A stretch of 64,000 nt of DNA from an uncultured Prevotella sp. Lineage in GTDB: Bacteria; Bacteroidota; Bacteroidia; Bacteroidales; Bacteroidaceae. Position 1 is the first letter of the stretch; each line of letters begins with the position of its first letter. The stretch covers positions 1-64,000 of the forward strand of contig OMXE01000011.1 of the NCBI GenBank assembly GCA_900314935.1, in the 5' to 3' direction. A program made the position numbers and the translations under genes. Positions 6,225 to 14,521 of this stretch are shown here, piece after piece. The notes below the pieces were generated by a model that was not told the DNA's origin, searched no databases, and worked only from the letters and a program-made list of their open reading frames with translations.

Positions 6225-8591
6225 ATGGTAAAAATCAATAGATGGGGAGTTTGTCTCCTACTGATACTCTGCTGCTGGTTGCACGCTGAACAGTCGATGG
6301 CTGTTCTCAAGGAAAAGGATATCAACGCCACGCTGACCATCCTCCGACAGGAGCTGATGAATAAACATGACGAACTGGAAAAGCGCAGTAAGATCTCTGC
6401 GTCCAGGAACGAGCGTATCATGAAGCAGTTCCGTGAGACCTACCATCTGAGTAACCAGAACTCACTGATGCTGTATTCCCAGCGACCGGAGTATGTGTTC
6501 GACCTCACCTACGCCTGTCATGAGGCCACGAAGCAGTTCCAGGAGTTCACACGGCACTCCCTACCCCTGAAGCGGTTCATCGAGAAGAACGATGCCGAGA
6601 TTGCCCGTTACGACAGTCTGATAGGCAGTCTGGAGAAGATGATGCGCTTTGCGCAGATGGATGAGAAGGCCAGGATCGACTGTAATGTCTGTCTTACCAT
6701 GGCGACGAACATCCGCAATTCGATGAAGGGGAACCGTGAGGACCTGAACGATTACGAGCGGTTGTACAAGCAGACGGGGCAGCGGTTGAAGAACCTGAAC
6801 GACTATGCCAACAAACGGTATAACGAGATTCAGAGCAATATCTTCAAGAACGGTGGTGACAGCTATTTTGCCATCCTCGCGTCGTTGCGCCATAACTTGA
6901 TGGCCACTGCCGAGACGGTAACCGACAAGTACCGACCGTTGCATAATATCCAGTCGCAGTGGAACAGCAGGTTCATCCTGGACTTGTTCTTAGGTATCTT
7001 CATCTTCGCCATTGTTTCGGTAGTCCTGAACTTCCTGGCTTTCCGCTTTTTGCCCAAGCGTTTCCATACCAAGACGTTCCTGAAGAAGCGTACCTGCATC
7101 ATCCTCACCACCACGACCATTACCTTTGCTATTATTATCGGACTGCTCCGGACGTTCTCCGATCAGAACTTCCTGATTATGGCCAGCAGTCTGCTGGTGG
7201 AATATGCGTGGCTGCTGTGCGTGATCCTGCTCTCTTTGCTGCTTCGTGTGGAAGGCGATCAGATCAAGAGTGCGTTCCTGATCTATGCCCCACTTATCTT
7301 CATGGGCTTCATTGTGATATCGTTCCGCATCGTGTTGGTGCCGAACGATCTGGTGAACCTGATCTTCCCGCCCATCCTGCTGCTCTGCACCATCTGGCAA
7401 TGGAGTGTGATACGAAAACACCACAAGAAGATTCCGCGCAGTGACATGTTCTATACCTACATCTCACTGATCATCTTCCTTGTGAGCACCGTCTGCGCAT
7501 GGATAGGCTACACCCTGATGAGTGTTCAGTTGCTCATCTGGTGGATCATGCAGTTGGCTTGCATCCTGACCATCACCTGTATCGCCAGCTGGATGAAGGA
7601 TTACAGTAAGAAACACAAGATCTACGACAAGCCTATCACCAAGAACTGGATCTTCCGACTGGTGTACGAGGTGCTGCTGCCGGTGATGGCACTGCTCTCC
7701 ATCCCCCTGAGCATCTATATGGCTGCCGATGTATTCAACCTGAGTACCCTCACATGGCAGTACTTCACGATGCCGTTCGTCAATGCGAAGAATTTCCGAT
7801 TGAGTCTGTTTAGCATCATCCAGGTGGCCGAGCTGTATTTCTTCTTCAAATACGTTAACTCCGTATGTCTGGAGCTGCTTCACCTGCATTTCAAGGGGAA
7901 GAACTATCGCACGAATGCCAGTTCCCGCGAGGTGATGGGAAAGAACGTCACGCAGGTACTGGTATGGGGTGCGTGGCTGCTGATCAGCTTGTCGATCTTC
8001 CATATCGGAGGCAAGTGGCTGGCATATATCGCCACCGGTCTCTCCACTGGTGTCGGTTTCGCTTCAAAGGATATCCTGGAGAACCTTTACTATGGCATCA
8101 ACCTCATGGCAGGTCGTGTAAAGGTAGGCGATTGGATTGAGTGCGACGGCATCAAGGGAAAGGTGGCAAGCATCAGCTATACCAGTACGATGCTGGAGGC
8201 TATCGATGGCTCCATCATCGCCTTCACGAACTCACAGCTGTTCACGAAGAACTACAAGAACCTCACGAAGAACCACGGTTATGTGCTGTCACTGATACCT
8301 TTCTGCGTGGCCTATGGCTCCAATATGAAGGACGTGACAACGATGATTGAGGAGGCGGTGAATGGCTTGAATCATCCGTATCTGGACCCATCCAAGCAGG
8401 TGAAAGTGGTGTTCACGGAGTTTGGCGACAGTAGCATCAACTTCCAGCTACTCTGCTGGGTGGATGCGGTGAAGCAAATCTATGTGGTATCAGATGTGAT
8501 GCAGTGCATCTACAATACGCTCGATGCCCATAACATCTCCATCCCGTTCCCGCAGTGCGATGTGCATGTGAAGAACGATTCAAACAACTAA
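6225..8591 (+). CDS. Large MscS-family mechanosensitive channel
   Basis: The 788-residue protein has a signal peptide (residues 1-25), a charged periplasmic helical domain (about 30-240), roughly eight to ten membrane segments (about 250-640) and a C-terminal MscS module. The pore-lining helix and beta domain are clear: GLSTGVGFASKDILEN, LMAGRVKVGDWIECDG, GKVASISYTST and AFTNSQLFTKNYKN. It is far longer than MscS (about 290 residues) and resembles the MscK/MscM size class. Such channels release solutes on hypo-osmotic shock. The next gene, a mannanase, starts only 11 bp after its stop codon and may share the transcript. The specific channel type is inferred. Confidence 0.9.
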   Translation: MVKINRWGVCLLLILCCWLHAEQSMAVLKEKDINATLTILRQELMNKHDELEKRSKISASRNERIMKQFRETYHLSNQNSLMLYSQRPEYVFDLTYACHEATKQFQEFTRHSLPLKRFIEKNDAEIARYDSLIGSLEKMMRFAQMDEKARIDCNVCLTMATNIRNSMKGNREDLNDYERLYKQTGQRLKNLNDYANKRYNEIQSNIFKNGGDSYFAILASLRHNLMATAETVTDKYRPLHNIQSQWNSRFILDLFLGIFIFAIVSVVLNFLAFRFLPKRFHTKTFLKKRTCIILTTTTITFAIIIGLLRTFSDQNFLIMASSLLVEYAWLLCVILLSLLLRVEGDQIKSAFLIYAPLIFMGFIVISFRIVLVPNDLVNLIFPPILLLCTIWQWSVIRKHHKKIPRSDMFYTYISLIIFLVSTVCAWIGYTLMSVQLLIWWIMQLACILTITCIASWMKDYSKKHKIYDKPITKNWIFRLVYEVLLPVMALLSIPLSIYMAADVFNLSTLTWQYFTMPFVNAKNFRLSLFSIIQVAELYFFFKYVNSVCLELLHLHFKGKNYRTNASSREVMGKNVTQVLVWGAWLLISLSIFHIGGKWLAYIATGLSTGVGFASKDILENLYYGINLMAGRVKVGDWIECDGIKGKVASISYTSTMLEAIDGSIIAFTNSQLFTKNYKNLTKNHGYVLSLIPFCVAYGSNMKDVTTMIEEAVNGLNHPYLDPSKQVKVVFTEFGDSSINFQLLCWVDAVKQIYVVSDVMQCIYNTLDAHNISIPFPQCDVHVKNDSNN

Positions 8592-8602
8592 CAAACAACC
8601 TT

Positions 8603-9886
8603 ATGAAGAGAATAATATTTGTCATGGTAACCATTGCCATCATGCTGACAGGATGTGCGAAGGGAGAAAGCAGTGCCTTCGTGCAAGTGAAGGACGGGCA
8701 TTTCCTGCGTGACGGGAAACCGTATTATTTCGTGGGAACAAACTTCTGGTATGGTGCCATCCTGGGCAGTGAAGGACAGGGGGGCGACCGTAACCGACTG
8801 GTTCGTGAGCTGGATAACCTGAAGTCGTTAGGTATCGACAACCTGCGCATCCTGGTGGGTAGTGACGGTGAACGGGGCGTTACCACCAAGGTAGAGCCAA
8901 CGTTACAGATTGCACCGGGGGTGTATAACGACACCATCCTGGCGGGTCTTGACTACCTGTTGATGGAGATGGGAAAGCGGAAGATGGTGGCTGTACTCTA
9001 CCTGAACAACTCCTGGGAATGGAGTGGGGGCTACGGCTTCTACCTGGAGCATGCGGGGGCGGGAAAGCAGCCGCGTCCCAACGAGGACGGTTATCCGGCC
9101 TTCATGCAGGCGATGAGTAAGTATGCCACGAACCAGAAGGCGCATGAGCTGTTCTACGACTATGTGCGCTTTATCCTCGGACGTACGAACCGCTATACGG
9201 GTGTGAAATATGTGGACGACCCGGCCATCATGTCATGGCAGATCGGTAATGAGCCGCGCGCTTTCGACAAGGCGGTGATACCCGACTTCGAGAAATGGCT
9301 CGCTGAAGCATCGGCCCTGATTCGCAGTCTGGATTCCAATCACCTGATCAGCATCGGTAGCGAGGGCTCATGGGGGTGCGAGAACGACTGGGACTGCTAT
9401 GAGCGTATCTGTGCCGACAAGAACGTGGATTACTGTAATATCCATCTCTGGCCGTATAACTGGAGCTGGGTGCGGAAAGATCATCTCATTGACGATCTGC
9501 CTACAGCGAAGGCGAACACCAAGGACTATATCGACCGTCATGTTGCCATCTGCAGCAAACTGCAGAAGCCGCTCGTGATGGAGGAGTTCGGATTCCCGCG
9601 CGATGACTTCCAGTTTGCACTCAGGACACCAACCACCGCACGTGATGATTTCTACCGTTATGTGTTCGCCTTGGTGAGCGATAATGCTCAGTCAGGCGGC
9701 TGCTTCGCTGGCTGTAACTTCTGGGGATGGGGTGGATATGCCCAACCGAAACATGAGCAGCAGTGGCAGGTGGGTGATGACTATACCGGTGATCCTGCCC
9801 AGGAACAGCAGGGCCTGAACTCCGTGTTCGCCGGTGATTCCACTACGATCCAAGTGATTAGGGAGGCGCAGTTGCGCGAGATGTGA
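8603..9886 (+). CDS. GH5 (subfamily 7-like) endo-beta-1,4-mannanase lipoprotein
   Basis: The start at 8603 gives the signal MKRIIFVMVTIAIMLTGC with a clear lipobox (LTGC). An in-frame ATG at 8555 lies inside the preceding gene and is unlikely. The 427-residue protein has the GH5 barrel landmarks of mannanases: KPYYFVGTNFWYG near the N terminus, WQIGNEPRAF with the acid/base Glu (about residue 217), HLWPYNW, and VMEEFGFPRD with the nucleophile Glu (about 328). As a surface lipoprotein it would cut mannan or glucomannan chains outside the cell or in the periplasm. It opens the mannan cluster but is separated from the next gene by 434 bp holding a terminator. Confidence 0.9.
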   Translation: MKRIIFVMVTIAIMLTGCAKGESSAFVQVKDGHFLRDGKPYYFVGTNFWYGAILGSEGQGGDRNRLVRELDNLKSLGIDNLRILVGSDGERGVTTKVEPTLQIAPGVYNDTILAGLDYLLMEMGKRKMVAVLYLNNSWEWSGGYGFYLEHAGAGKQPRPNEDGYPAFMQAMSKYATNQKAHELFYDYVRFILGRTNRYTGVKYVDDPAIMSWQIGNEPRAFDKAVIPDFEKWLAEASALIRSLDSNHLISIGSEGSWGCENDWDCYERICADKNVDYCNIHLWPYNWSWVRKDHLIDDLPTAKANTKDYIDRHVAICSKLQKPLVMEEFGFPRDDFQFALRTPTTARDDFYRYVFALVSDNAQSGGCFAGCNFWGWGGYAQPKHEQQWQVGDDYTGDPAQEQQGLNSVFAGDSTTIQVIREAQLREM

Positions 9887-9891
9887 TTTGT

Positions 9892-9919
9892 GGAATGTGG
9901 AGTGAGGAGTGTGGAGTGA
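9892..9919. repeat. Four tandem GGAGTGW 7-mers
   Basis: ggaatgt, ggagtga, ggagtgt and ggagtga follow one another immediately after the mannanase stop codon. The 26 bases 9895-9920 recur exactly at 46793-46818 inside mtaB. Confidence 0.9.
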
Positions 9920-9936
9920 GAATACCAAAGAATATC

Positions 9937-9971
9937 GGTGGCGCGGGGGTACGGTGGCACGGGGGTGCGAG
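9937..9971. repeat. GC-rich GGGGGTACGG-type repeat tract
   Basis: A G-rich 8-9-bp periodic tract. Bases 9945-9971 match the arms of the inverted repeat at 18287-18380 at about 23-24 of 27 positions. Confidence 0.75.
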
Positions 9972-10016
9972 AAATGCTCTGGCGCCAGTCACTTGGGCGT
10001 AAGCCGACAAAGAAAC

Positions 10017-10042
10017 AAAATCGGGCTTTGATGCCCGATTTT
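10017..10042 (+). terminator. Terminator downstream of the GH5 gene
   Basis: AAAATCGGGC (10017-10026) pairs with GCCCGATTTT (10033-10042). The stem is nearly identical to the terminator at 2028, although it lies 130 bp after the stop codon. Confidence 0.75.
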
Positions 10043-10090
10043 ACCGCTGAAAAGTCTGAAAATTGGCGGTATCCGCAATTTTCAGTTTAG

Positions 10091-10108
10091 CCTCCCATAT
10101 AGGGGAGG
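10091..10108. repeat. CCTCCC/GGGAGG hairpin element
   Basis: CCTCCC (10091-10096) pairs with GGGAGG (10103-10108), followed by TTTGGAGGGG. Related hairpins are at 18253-18271 and, degenerate, at 14227-14245. Confidence 0.65.
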
Positions 10109-10133
10109 TTTGGAGGGGTGGATGTTTCTTTTG

Positions 10134-10201
10134 CCTCTTTTCTTTGCGCCAAAGAAAAAGAGGGTAAAAAGTTTCTTTTCTTTGCGCCAAAGAAAAAGAG
10201 G
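10134..10201. repeat. Two direct copies of a TTTCTTTGCGCCAAAG palindromic element
   Basis: A 25-bp unit occurs at 10139-10163 and 10177-10201, 38 bp apart. Each unit is a palindrome (CTTTG-CGC-CAAAG) and, in the first copy, the stem extends to 13 bp as CCTCTTTTCTTTG against CAAAGAAAAAGAGG. With the tracts at 9892, 9937, 10017 and 10091, this accounts for most of the 434-bp gap 9887-10320. Confidence 0.85.
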
Positions 10202-10229
10202 AATAAAAAAAATTTTTTTGAATAAAAAC

Positions 10230-10260
10230 ATTGCATTATTGTAAAAATGTATTATCTTTG
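10230..10260 (+). promoter_or_regulatory. Promoter of the secreted carbohydrate-binding protein gene
   Basis: TATCTTTG at 10253-10260 is a consensus -7 box. The -33 position holds ATTG (10230-10233) at a 19-nt spacing, one base off TTTG. Confidence 0.6.
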
Positions 10261-10320
10261 CAAAAACTATAGTATCTATTACATTACTTATATTAATTTT
10301 TAGTCTAAAAACAAAAGCTT

Positions 10321-12942
10321 ATGAAGAAATTATTAACTCTATTTGCAATGTCTTTGTTTGCTGTTGGTATGTCAGCCCAGAGATGGGTGCCTATCGTGCA
10401 GAACAGCGACATGGAGGGTACGGAGAATGCTAACTTCGTAGCCAAGGAAAGTAACGGACCGACTGAGCCTGCCGCTATTATCGACGGTATCGGCGTGGAT
10501 GGTTCCCGTGGTATACAAGTGGTTTCTGCTCCTGGTGCAGGACAGGACTGGGACACGCAGTTCTGGATTGTGTTTGACGAGCCGCTATATGAGGGTGACG
10601 TCATCAATGTGTCTTTCGACTACAAGGCTACAACGGCAGTGAATGTTGGTCCGCAGGCACATGGTGTTCCCGGTGATTATCACGACTGGACAGTCTTTGG
10701 ATATGGCAAGGACGCCAACTTTGATACGGAATGGAAAACTTATGAAGGAACTTGTACAGTAGGTGCTGGCATGGCCAATAATGGTAATGGTGGCGGCTTC
10801 CTGTCTATCGCTTTCAACCTCTCAACGCCCAGTAAAAAAACAGACCAAGGTGATGGCATCGAGGTTACCTACTACTTCGATAACATTTATGTAACCAAGA
10901 TGATTCCTAAGGAGATCCAGTGGACATCTAACTTAATTCCTAATGGCGACTGTGAGGCTGATGCTGACTTCGGATTCATCAAGACCGATTTCTGGAGAGA
11001 TGAACATGAGGGTAATGTGTTCAGCTTCGTAGGTCGTGAGCCCGGTATGCCGGAAAATCCATGTATTGAGAACGGTGTTGGCGTGGACGGTACTCGCGGT
11101 GTGGCAGTTCATAGTGTGGCTGACGCCGTAAACGAGTATGATACCCAGTTCTTTATCACCTCTACCCATAAGTTCCAGGAAGGAGAACATGTAATTATCA
11201 AGTTCGACTATAAGAGTGATGACGATGCGAACGTTACTGTTCAGTGGCATGCGCTCCCTGGTGACTATATTGATTGGCAGGGTCCTGGTGTGAGTGGAAA
11301 TGGCATTAATTTTACTTCCCAATGGCAGCACTATGAGAAGGAAATCGTTATCTCATCTGCGGCTTCCGGTGGTGGAACCTGTCAGACCCTTGCCTTTAAC
11401 CTGAATGAGAACAGGAACCTTGCTACAACCTTCTACTTCGATAACATCGAGATGTATATCGACAGGGATTTTGCAAGCGATGAAGACTGGACTCTGATTG
11501 AGAAGGTGATAGCCGGACCGCCTGCTCCTCAAGCTACTTGGACCGTGGCTGGTAACTTCCTGGCTAACCAGTGGAATCCGGAGGATGCCACCAACGATAT
11601 GACACTCGGCGAAGATGGTAGCTATACCCTCGTGGTGAAGGATGTTACCCTTGAGAAGGGTGCGAACTATGAGTTCAAGGTAGTGAAGGATCATGCATGG
11701 GATGAAGCTTATCCAAGCGAGAACTATGTGTTCAACGTGGATGAGACCGCTATCTATACCGTGACCATTACCTTCAATGCCGAGACACAGGCTATCAACG
11801 TAACCACCGAGAAGACGGGTGACGTAACCGTTATTCCTGAAGCAACCTGGACCGTTGCCGGTAACTTCTTAGGCAGCTCATGGAATCCTGAGGATGCTTC
11901 CAACGACATGACCTTGGAGGGTGACCTCTATACCTTGGTGAAGACGGATGTAACCTTGGAGAAGGGTACAAGCTATGAGTTCAAGGTGGTGAAGGATCAT
12001 GCATGGACCGTGGCTTATCCAAGCAACAACTATACCTTCACTGTGGATGAGACGGGTATCTATACCGTAACCGTTACGTTCAATGCTGAGACACAGGAGA
12101 TCAATGTGACCACCGTGAAGACCGGTGAGGCAGGACCTGTTGAGCATACTTATAGCGTGATGGGTACCTTAGGTGGCGACAGCTGGACTGTTGACAACGA
12201 CATGACCAAGGGCGATGATGGTATCTATACCATTACCTTCGACGATGTGGCTGCTGGTAACTATGAGTTCAAGGTTCGCGTGGATCACGACTGGAGCGTA
12301 TCATATCCTGGAAGCAACTATCAGCTTACTGTTGATCAGGATGGCTCTAAGGTGGTGATTACCTTCAACGAGGAGACCAAGGAGGTGAACGCAATCGTTA
12401 CAGCTCCTGCTGAGGAGACTCCCGCAACGATCTGGGAAGGCGACGGCTCTGCTGGTGTAGTGAACTGGAACGGTATCTACCGCTTTGCCCTTGAGGGACA
12501 TGATGGTGCAAACGAGTGCATTGCTGAGATTCCACAGGCTATTTGGGACAAGATGATGACCGAGACGTTCTACGCTGATATCCAGGGTGAGAATCCGCAG
12601 ATACGCATCACTACTGGCTGGTGGGATACAAATCTGACTGCTAACGACATCCAACCGGGTAATGAACTGTTGACCGACAATGGCGATGGAACATGGACTA
12701 TCAAAGTCAACCTGGCCGACAATCCTGATCTTGTTGCTCTGTTGGTAGATCACCATCTGCTCTTCACTGGTAGCGGATACACGCTGATGAAGCTCTACTT
12801 CAATGATGCTACTGGCATTCAGGCTCCTGTTGCAACACAAAAGGCCGTGAACGGTGCTATCTACAATCTTTCTGGACAGAAGGTTAACGCTAACTACAAG
12901 GGCATCGTGATTGTGAACGGCAAGAAGGTGCTGATGAAGTAA
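10321..12942 (+). CDS. Secreted multi-domain carbohydrate-binding protein with SusE/F-like repeats
   Basis: The 873-residue protein has a signal peptide (MKKLLTLFAMSLFAVGMSAQ). Two similar jelly-roll-like domains follow (about 25-190 and 200-390; both contain VDG(S/T)RG, DTQF and YYFDNI/FYFDNI). Three beta repeats of about 90-100 residues come next (about 405-500, 505-600, 605-700; each has WTVAGNF- or MGTLGGD-like starts and NYEFKV(V/R)xDHxW), resembling SusE/SusF starch-binding repeats. A further beta domain (about 705-830) precedes a C-terminal block ending VNGKKVLMK, a common Bacteroidales C-terminal signature. No catalytic motif is recognised. Its place between mannanase and esterase genes suggests glycan capture, probably of mannan. 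It has its own promoter and is followed by a 9-mer array and a hairpin. Confidence 0.75.
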   Translation: MKKLLTLFAMSLFAVGMSAQRWVPIVQNSDMEGTENANFVAKESNGPTEPAAIIDGIGVDGSRGIQVVSAPGAGQDWDTQFWIVFDEPLYEGDVINVSFDYKATTAVNVGPQAHGVPGDYHDWTVFGYGKDANFDTEWKTYEGTCTVGAGMANNGNGGGFLSIAFNLSTPSKKTDQGDGIEVTYYFDNIYVTKMIPKEIQWTSNLIPNGDCEADADFGFIKTDFWRDEHEGNVFSFVGREPGMPENPCIENGVGVDGTRGVAVHSVADAVNEYDTQFFITSTHKFQEGEHVIIKFDYKSDDDANVTVQWHALPGDYIDWQGPGVSGNGINFTSQWQHYEKEIVISSAASGGGTCQTLAFNLNENRNLATTFYFDNIEMYIDRDFASDEDWTLIEKVIAGPPAPQATWTVAGNFLANQWNPEDATNDMTLGEDGSYTLVVKDVTLEKGANYEFKVVKDHAWDEAYPSENYVFNVDETAIYTVTITFNAETQAINVTTEKTGDVTVIPEATWTVAGNFLGSSWNPEDASNDMTLEGDLYTLVKTDVTLEKGTSYEFKVVKDHAWTVAYPSNNYTFTVDETGIYTVTVTFNAETQEINVTTVKTGEAGPVEHTYSVMGTLGGDSWTVDNDMTKGDDGIYTITFDDVAAGNYEFKVRVDHDWSVSYPGSNYQLTVDQDGSKVVITFNEETKEVNAIVTAPAEETPATIWEGDGSAGVVNWNGIYRFALEGHDGANECIAEIPQAIWDKMMTETFYADIQGENPQIRITTGWWDTNLTANDIQPGNELLTDNGDGTWTIKVNLADNPDLVALLVDHHLLFTGSGYTLMKLYFNDATGIQAPVATQKAVNGAIYNLSGQKVNANYKGIVIVNGKKVLMK

Positions 12943-12944
12943 AA

Positions 12945-13007
12945 ACTAGAAATACTAGAGATACTAGAAACACTAGTTGCACTAGTAGTACTAGTTATAC
13001 CAGTTTT
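12945..13007. repeat. Seven tandem ACTAGnnnn 9-mers
   Basis: actagaaat, actagagat, actagaaac, actagttgc, actagtagt, actagttat and accagtttt in exact 9-bp register, starting two bases after a stop codon. Confidence 0.95.
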
Positions 13008-13010
13008 AAT

Positions 13011-13045
13011 AAGTTAAAGGGGGCCAATTCGGTCCCCTTAACTTA
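13011..13045 (+). terminator. Terminator-like hairpin after the carbohydrate-binding protein gene
   Basis: AAGTTAA and a G-rich stretch pair with a C-rich stretch and TTAACTT around AATTC, with one bulge and one G-T pair. The T tail is weak. It follows the 9-mer array directly. Confidence 0.6.
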
Positions 13046-13163
13046 TATTAACGTATCTCGGCCTCAAAGTATTGATAATAGATAAAAAAGTATTAACACT
13101 TCTGTAAAAAATTCAGTACTTTTGTACCCAGTTGGAACAACATCAACTACAAACATAACCTAA

Positions 13164-14504
13164 ATGATGAAGAAGAGTATTGTATTATTACTGCTAGTGA
13201 TGAGTATGCTACCCCTGAACGCACAAATCAGGGGTAGCGAAATTACCGTGATGGTAACACCTGATCATCAGGACTGGACTTATCGTGTGGGGGAGACCTG
13301 TCGTTTCACCGTGAGCGTATTGCGGTCGGGTACCTTGATAGACAATGCCTTAGTGGATTTCGAGGCGGGTCCTGAGATGTATCCCGAGGTGAAGAAGACC
13401 GGCGTGGTACTCAAGGACGGTACGATGAAACACCAGGGTACGATGAAGGTGCCGGGGTTCTACCGACTCAGTGTGACTGCCCATGTGAATGGGAAGGACT
13501 ACAAAGGGGCATGCGGTGCTGCGTTCTCACCGGAGCAACTGCAACCATCGACTGTGATGCCGAATGATTTCCAACAGTTCTGGCAGGGAGCGATTGATGA
13601 GGCGCGGAAGACCGACCTCAATCCTACCAAACGACTGCTGCCGGAGCGTTGTACCAAGGATGTGAATGTTTATGAGGTGTCGTTCAATAATATCCTGCCA
13701 AACTACCGTACCTATGGCATTCTCTGTGTTCCTGTAAAAGCGGGGAGGTATCCTGCCTTGCTGCGGGTTCCCGGGGCTGGCGTGCGCCCCTATGGCGGCG
13801 ATGTCTATACTGCTTCGCAAGGTGCCATCACCTTGGAAATCGGTATTCACGGGATTCCTGTGACCATGGACCAGAAGGTGTATGATGATATCTATAACGG
13901 GGCACTCACAGGCTACTGGGAGTTTAATATGGACAACCGCGATAAACATTATTATAAAAGAGTAATCGTTGGCTGTATCCGAGCACTCGACTATATCGAG
14001 CAGTTCACTCCTTGGAATGGTAAGGAGATGGGCGTAACGGGGTCTTCTCAGGGTGGATTCCTCTCCTTGGCCACGGCGGGTCTTGACAAACGCATCACCT
14101 TCTATGCACCTGTGCATGCCGCGCTGTGCGATCATACCAACTCCTTGAAGGGTGTTGCTTGCGGATGGCCACATTATTTCTACGGAAGCAAGAAACAAGA
14201 AGCAAGAGGCAAGAAGTCAACTCAGACCCTCCCAAAGGAAGGGAGCGAGGAGAAGCGAATCGAGGTGTCGCGCTATTATGACGGCATCAACTTCGCGCGG
14301 TTGATCACGGATCAGCAGCAGGGTTGGTTCTCGTTCGGATACAATGATGATGTGGTGCCGCCCACCACGGCATGGGCCACCTATAACACCGTGAAGGGTC
14401 CTAAGACCATCTCTCCCTACCAGGCCACCTGGCACTTCTGGTTCCAGGAGCAGTGGGATGAGTGGGAGCAGTGGCTGCTTAATCAATTGAGAATTGAAAA
14501 TTGA
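13164..14504 (+). CDS. CE7-type acetyl esterase (acetylxylan esterase/cephalosporin-C deacetylase family)
   Basis: The 446-residue secreted protein begins with a signal peptide (MMKKSIVLLLLVMSMLPLNA), has an N-terminal beta domain (about 25-120) and an alpha/beta hydrolase domain. The nucleophile is Ser295 in GVTGSSQGGF; the acid is probably D395 in GYNDDVVPP, and the His is about H424 in ATWHFW. In this gene cluster it most likely removes acetyl groups from mannan, although CE7 enzymes are usually described on xylan. Residues about 341-365 (SKKQEARGKKSTQTLPKEGSEE) are encoded by a 7-bp repeat plus a CCCTCCC/GGGAG element, so they look like a recent in-frame insertion. The last codons lie in an ATTGARA repeat. 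A -7 box TACTTTTG is at 13117-13124. Confidence 0.85.
   Translation: MMKKSIVLLLLVMSMLPLNAQIRGSEITVMVTPDHQDWTYRVGETCRFTVSVLRSGTLIDNALVDFEAGPEMYPEVKKTGVVLKDGTMKHQGTMKVPGFYRLSVTAHVNGKDYKGACGAAFSPEQLQPSTVMPNDFQQFWQGAIDEARKTDLNPTKRLLPERCTKDVNVYEVSFNNILPNYRTYGILCVPVKAGRYPALLRVPGAGVRPYGGDVYTASQGAITLEIGIHGIPVTMDQKVYDDIYNGALTGYWEFNMDNRDKHYYKRVIVGCIRALDYIEQFTPWNGKEMGVTGSSQGGFLSLATAGLDKRITFYAPVHAALCDHTNSLKGVACGWPHYFYGSKKQEARGKKSTQTLPKEGSEEKRIEVSRYYDGINFARLITDQQQGWFSFGYNDDVVPPTTAWATYNTVKGPKTISPYQATWHFWFQEQWDEWEQWLLNQLRIEN
14186..14245. repeat. AAGCAAG 7-mer array plus palindrome remnant inside the CE7 gene
   Basis: aagcaag, aaacaag, aagcaag, aggcaag and aag run in 7-bp register from 14186. CCCTCCC (14227-14233) and GGGAG (14241-14245) follow, like the hairpin at 18253. 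All of it is translated in frame. Confidence 0.85.
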
Positions 14505-14520
14505 AAATTGAGAATTGACA
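14486..14520. repeat. Five tandem ATTGARA 7-mers at the CE7/GH26 junction
   Basis: attgaga, attgaaa, attgaaa, attgaga and attgaca fill 35 bases, contain the CE7 stop codon and end one base before the next ATG. Confidence 0.95.
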
Positions 14521-14521
14521 T

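Noticed and set aside
8555..8602. Longer start for the GH5 mannanase
   Set aside because: It lies inside the MscS gene and would bury the lipoprotein signal that begins at 8603.
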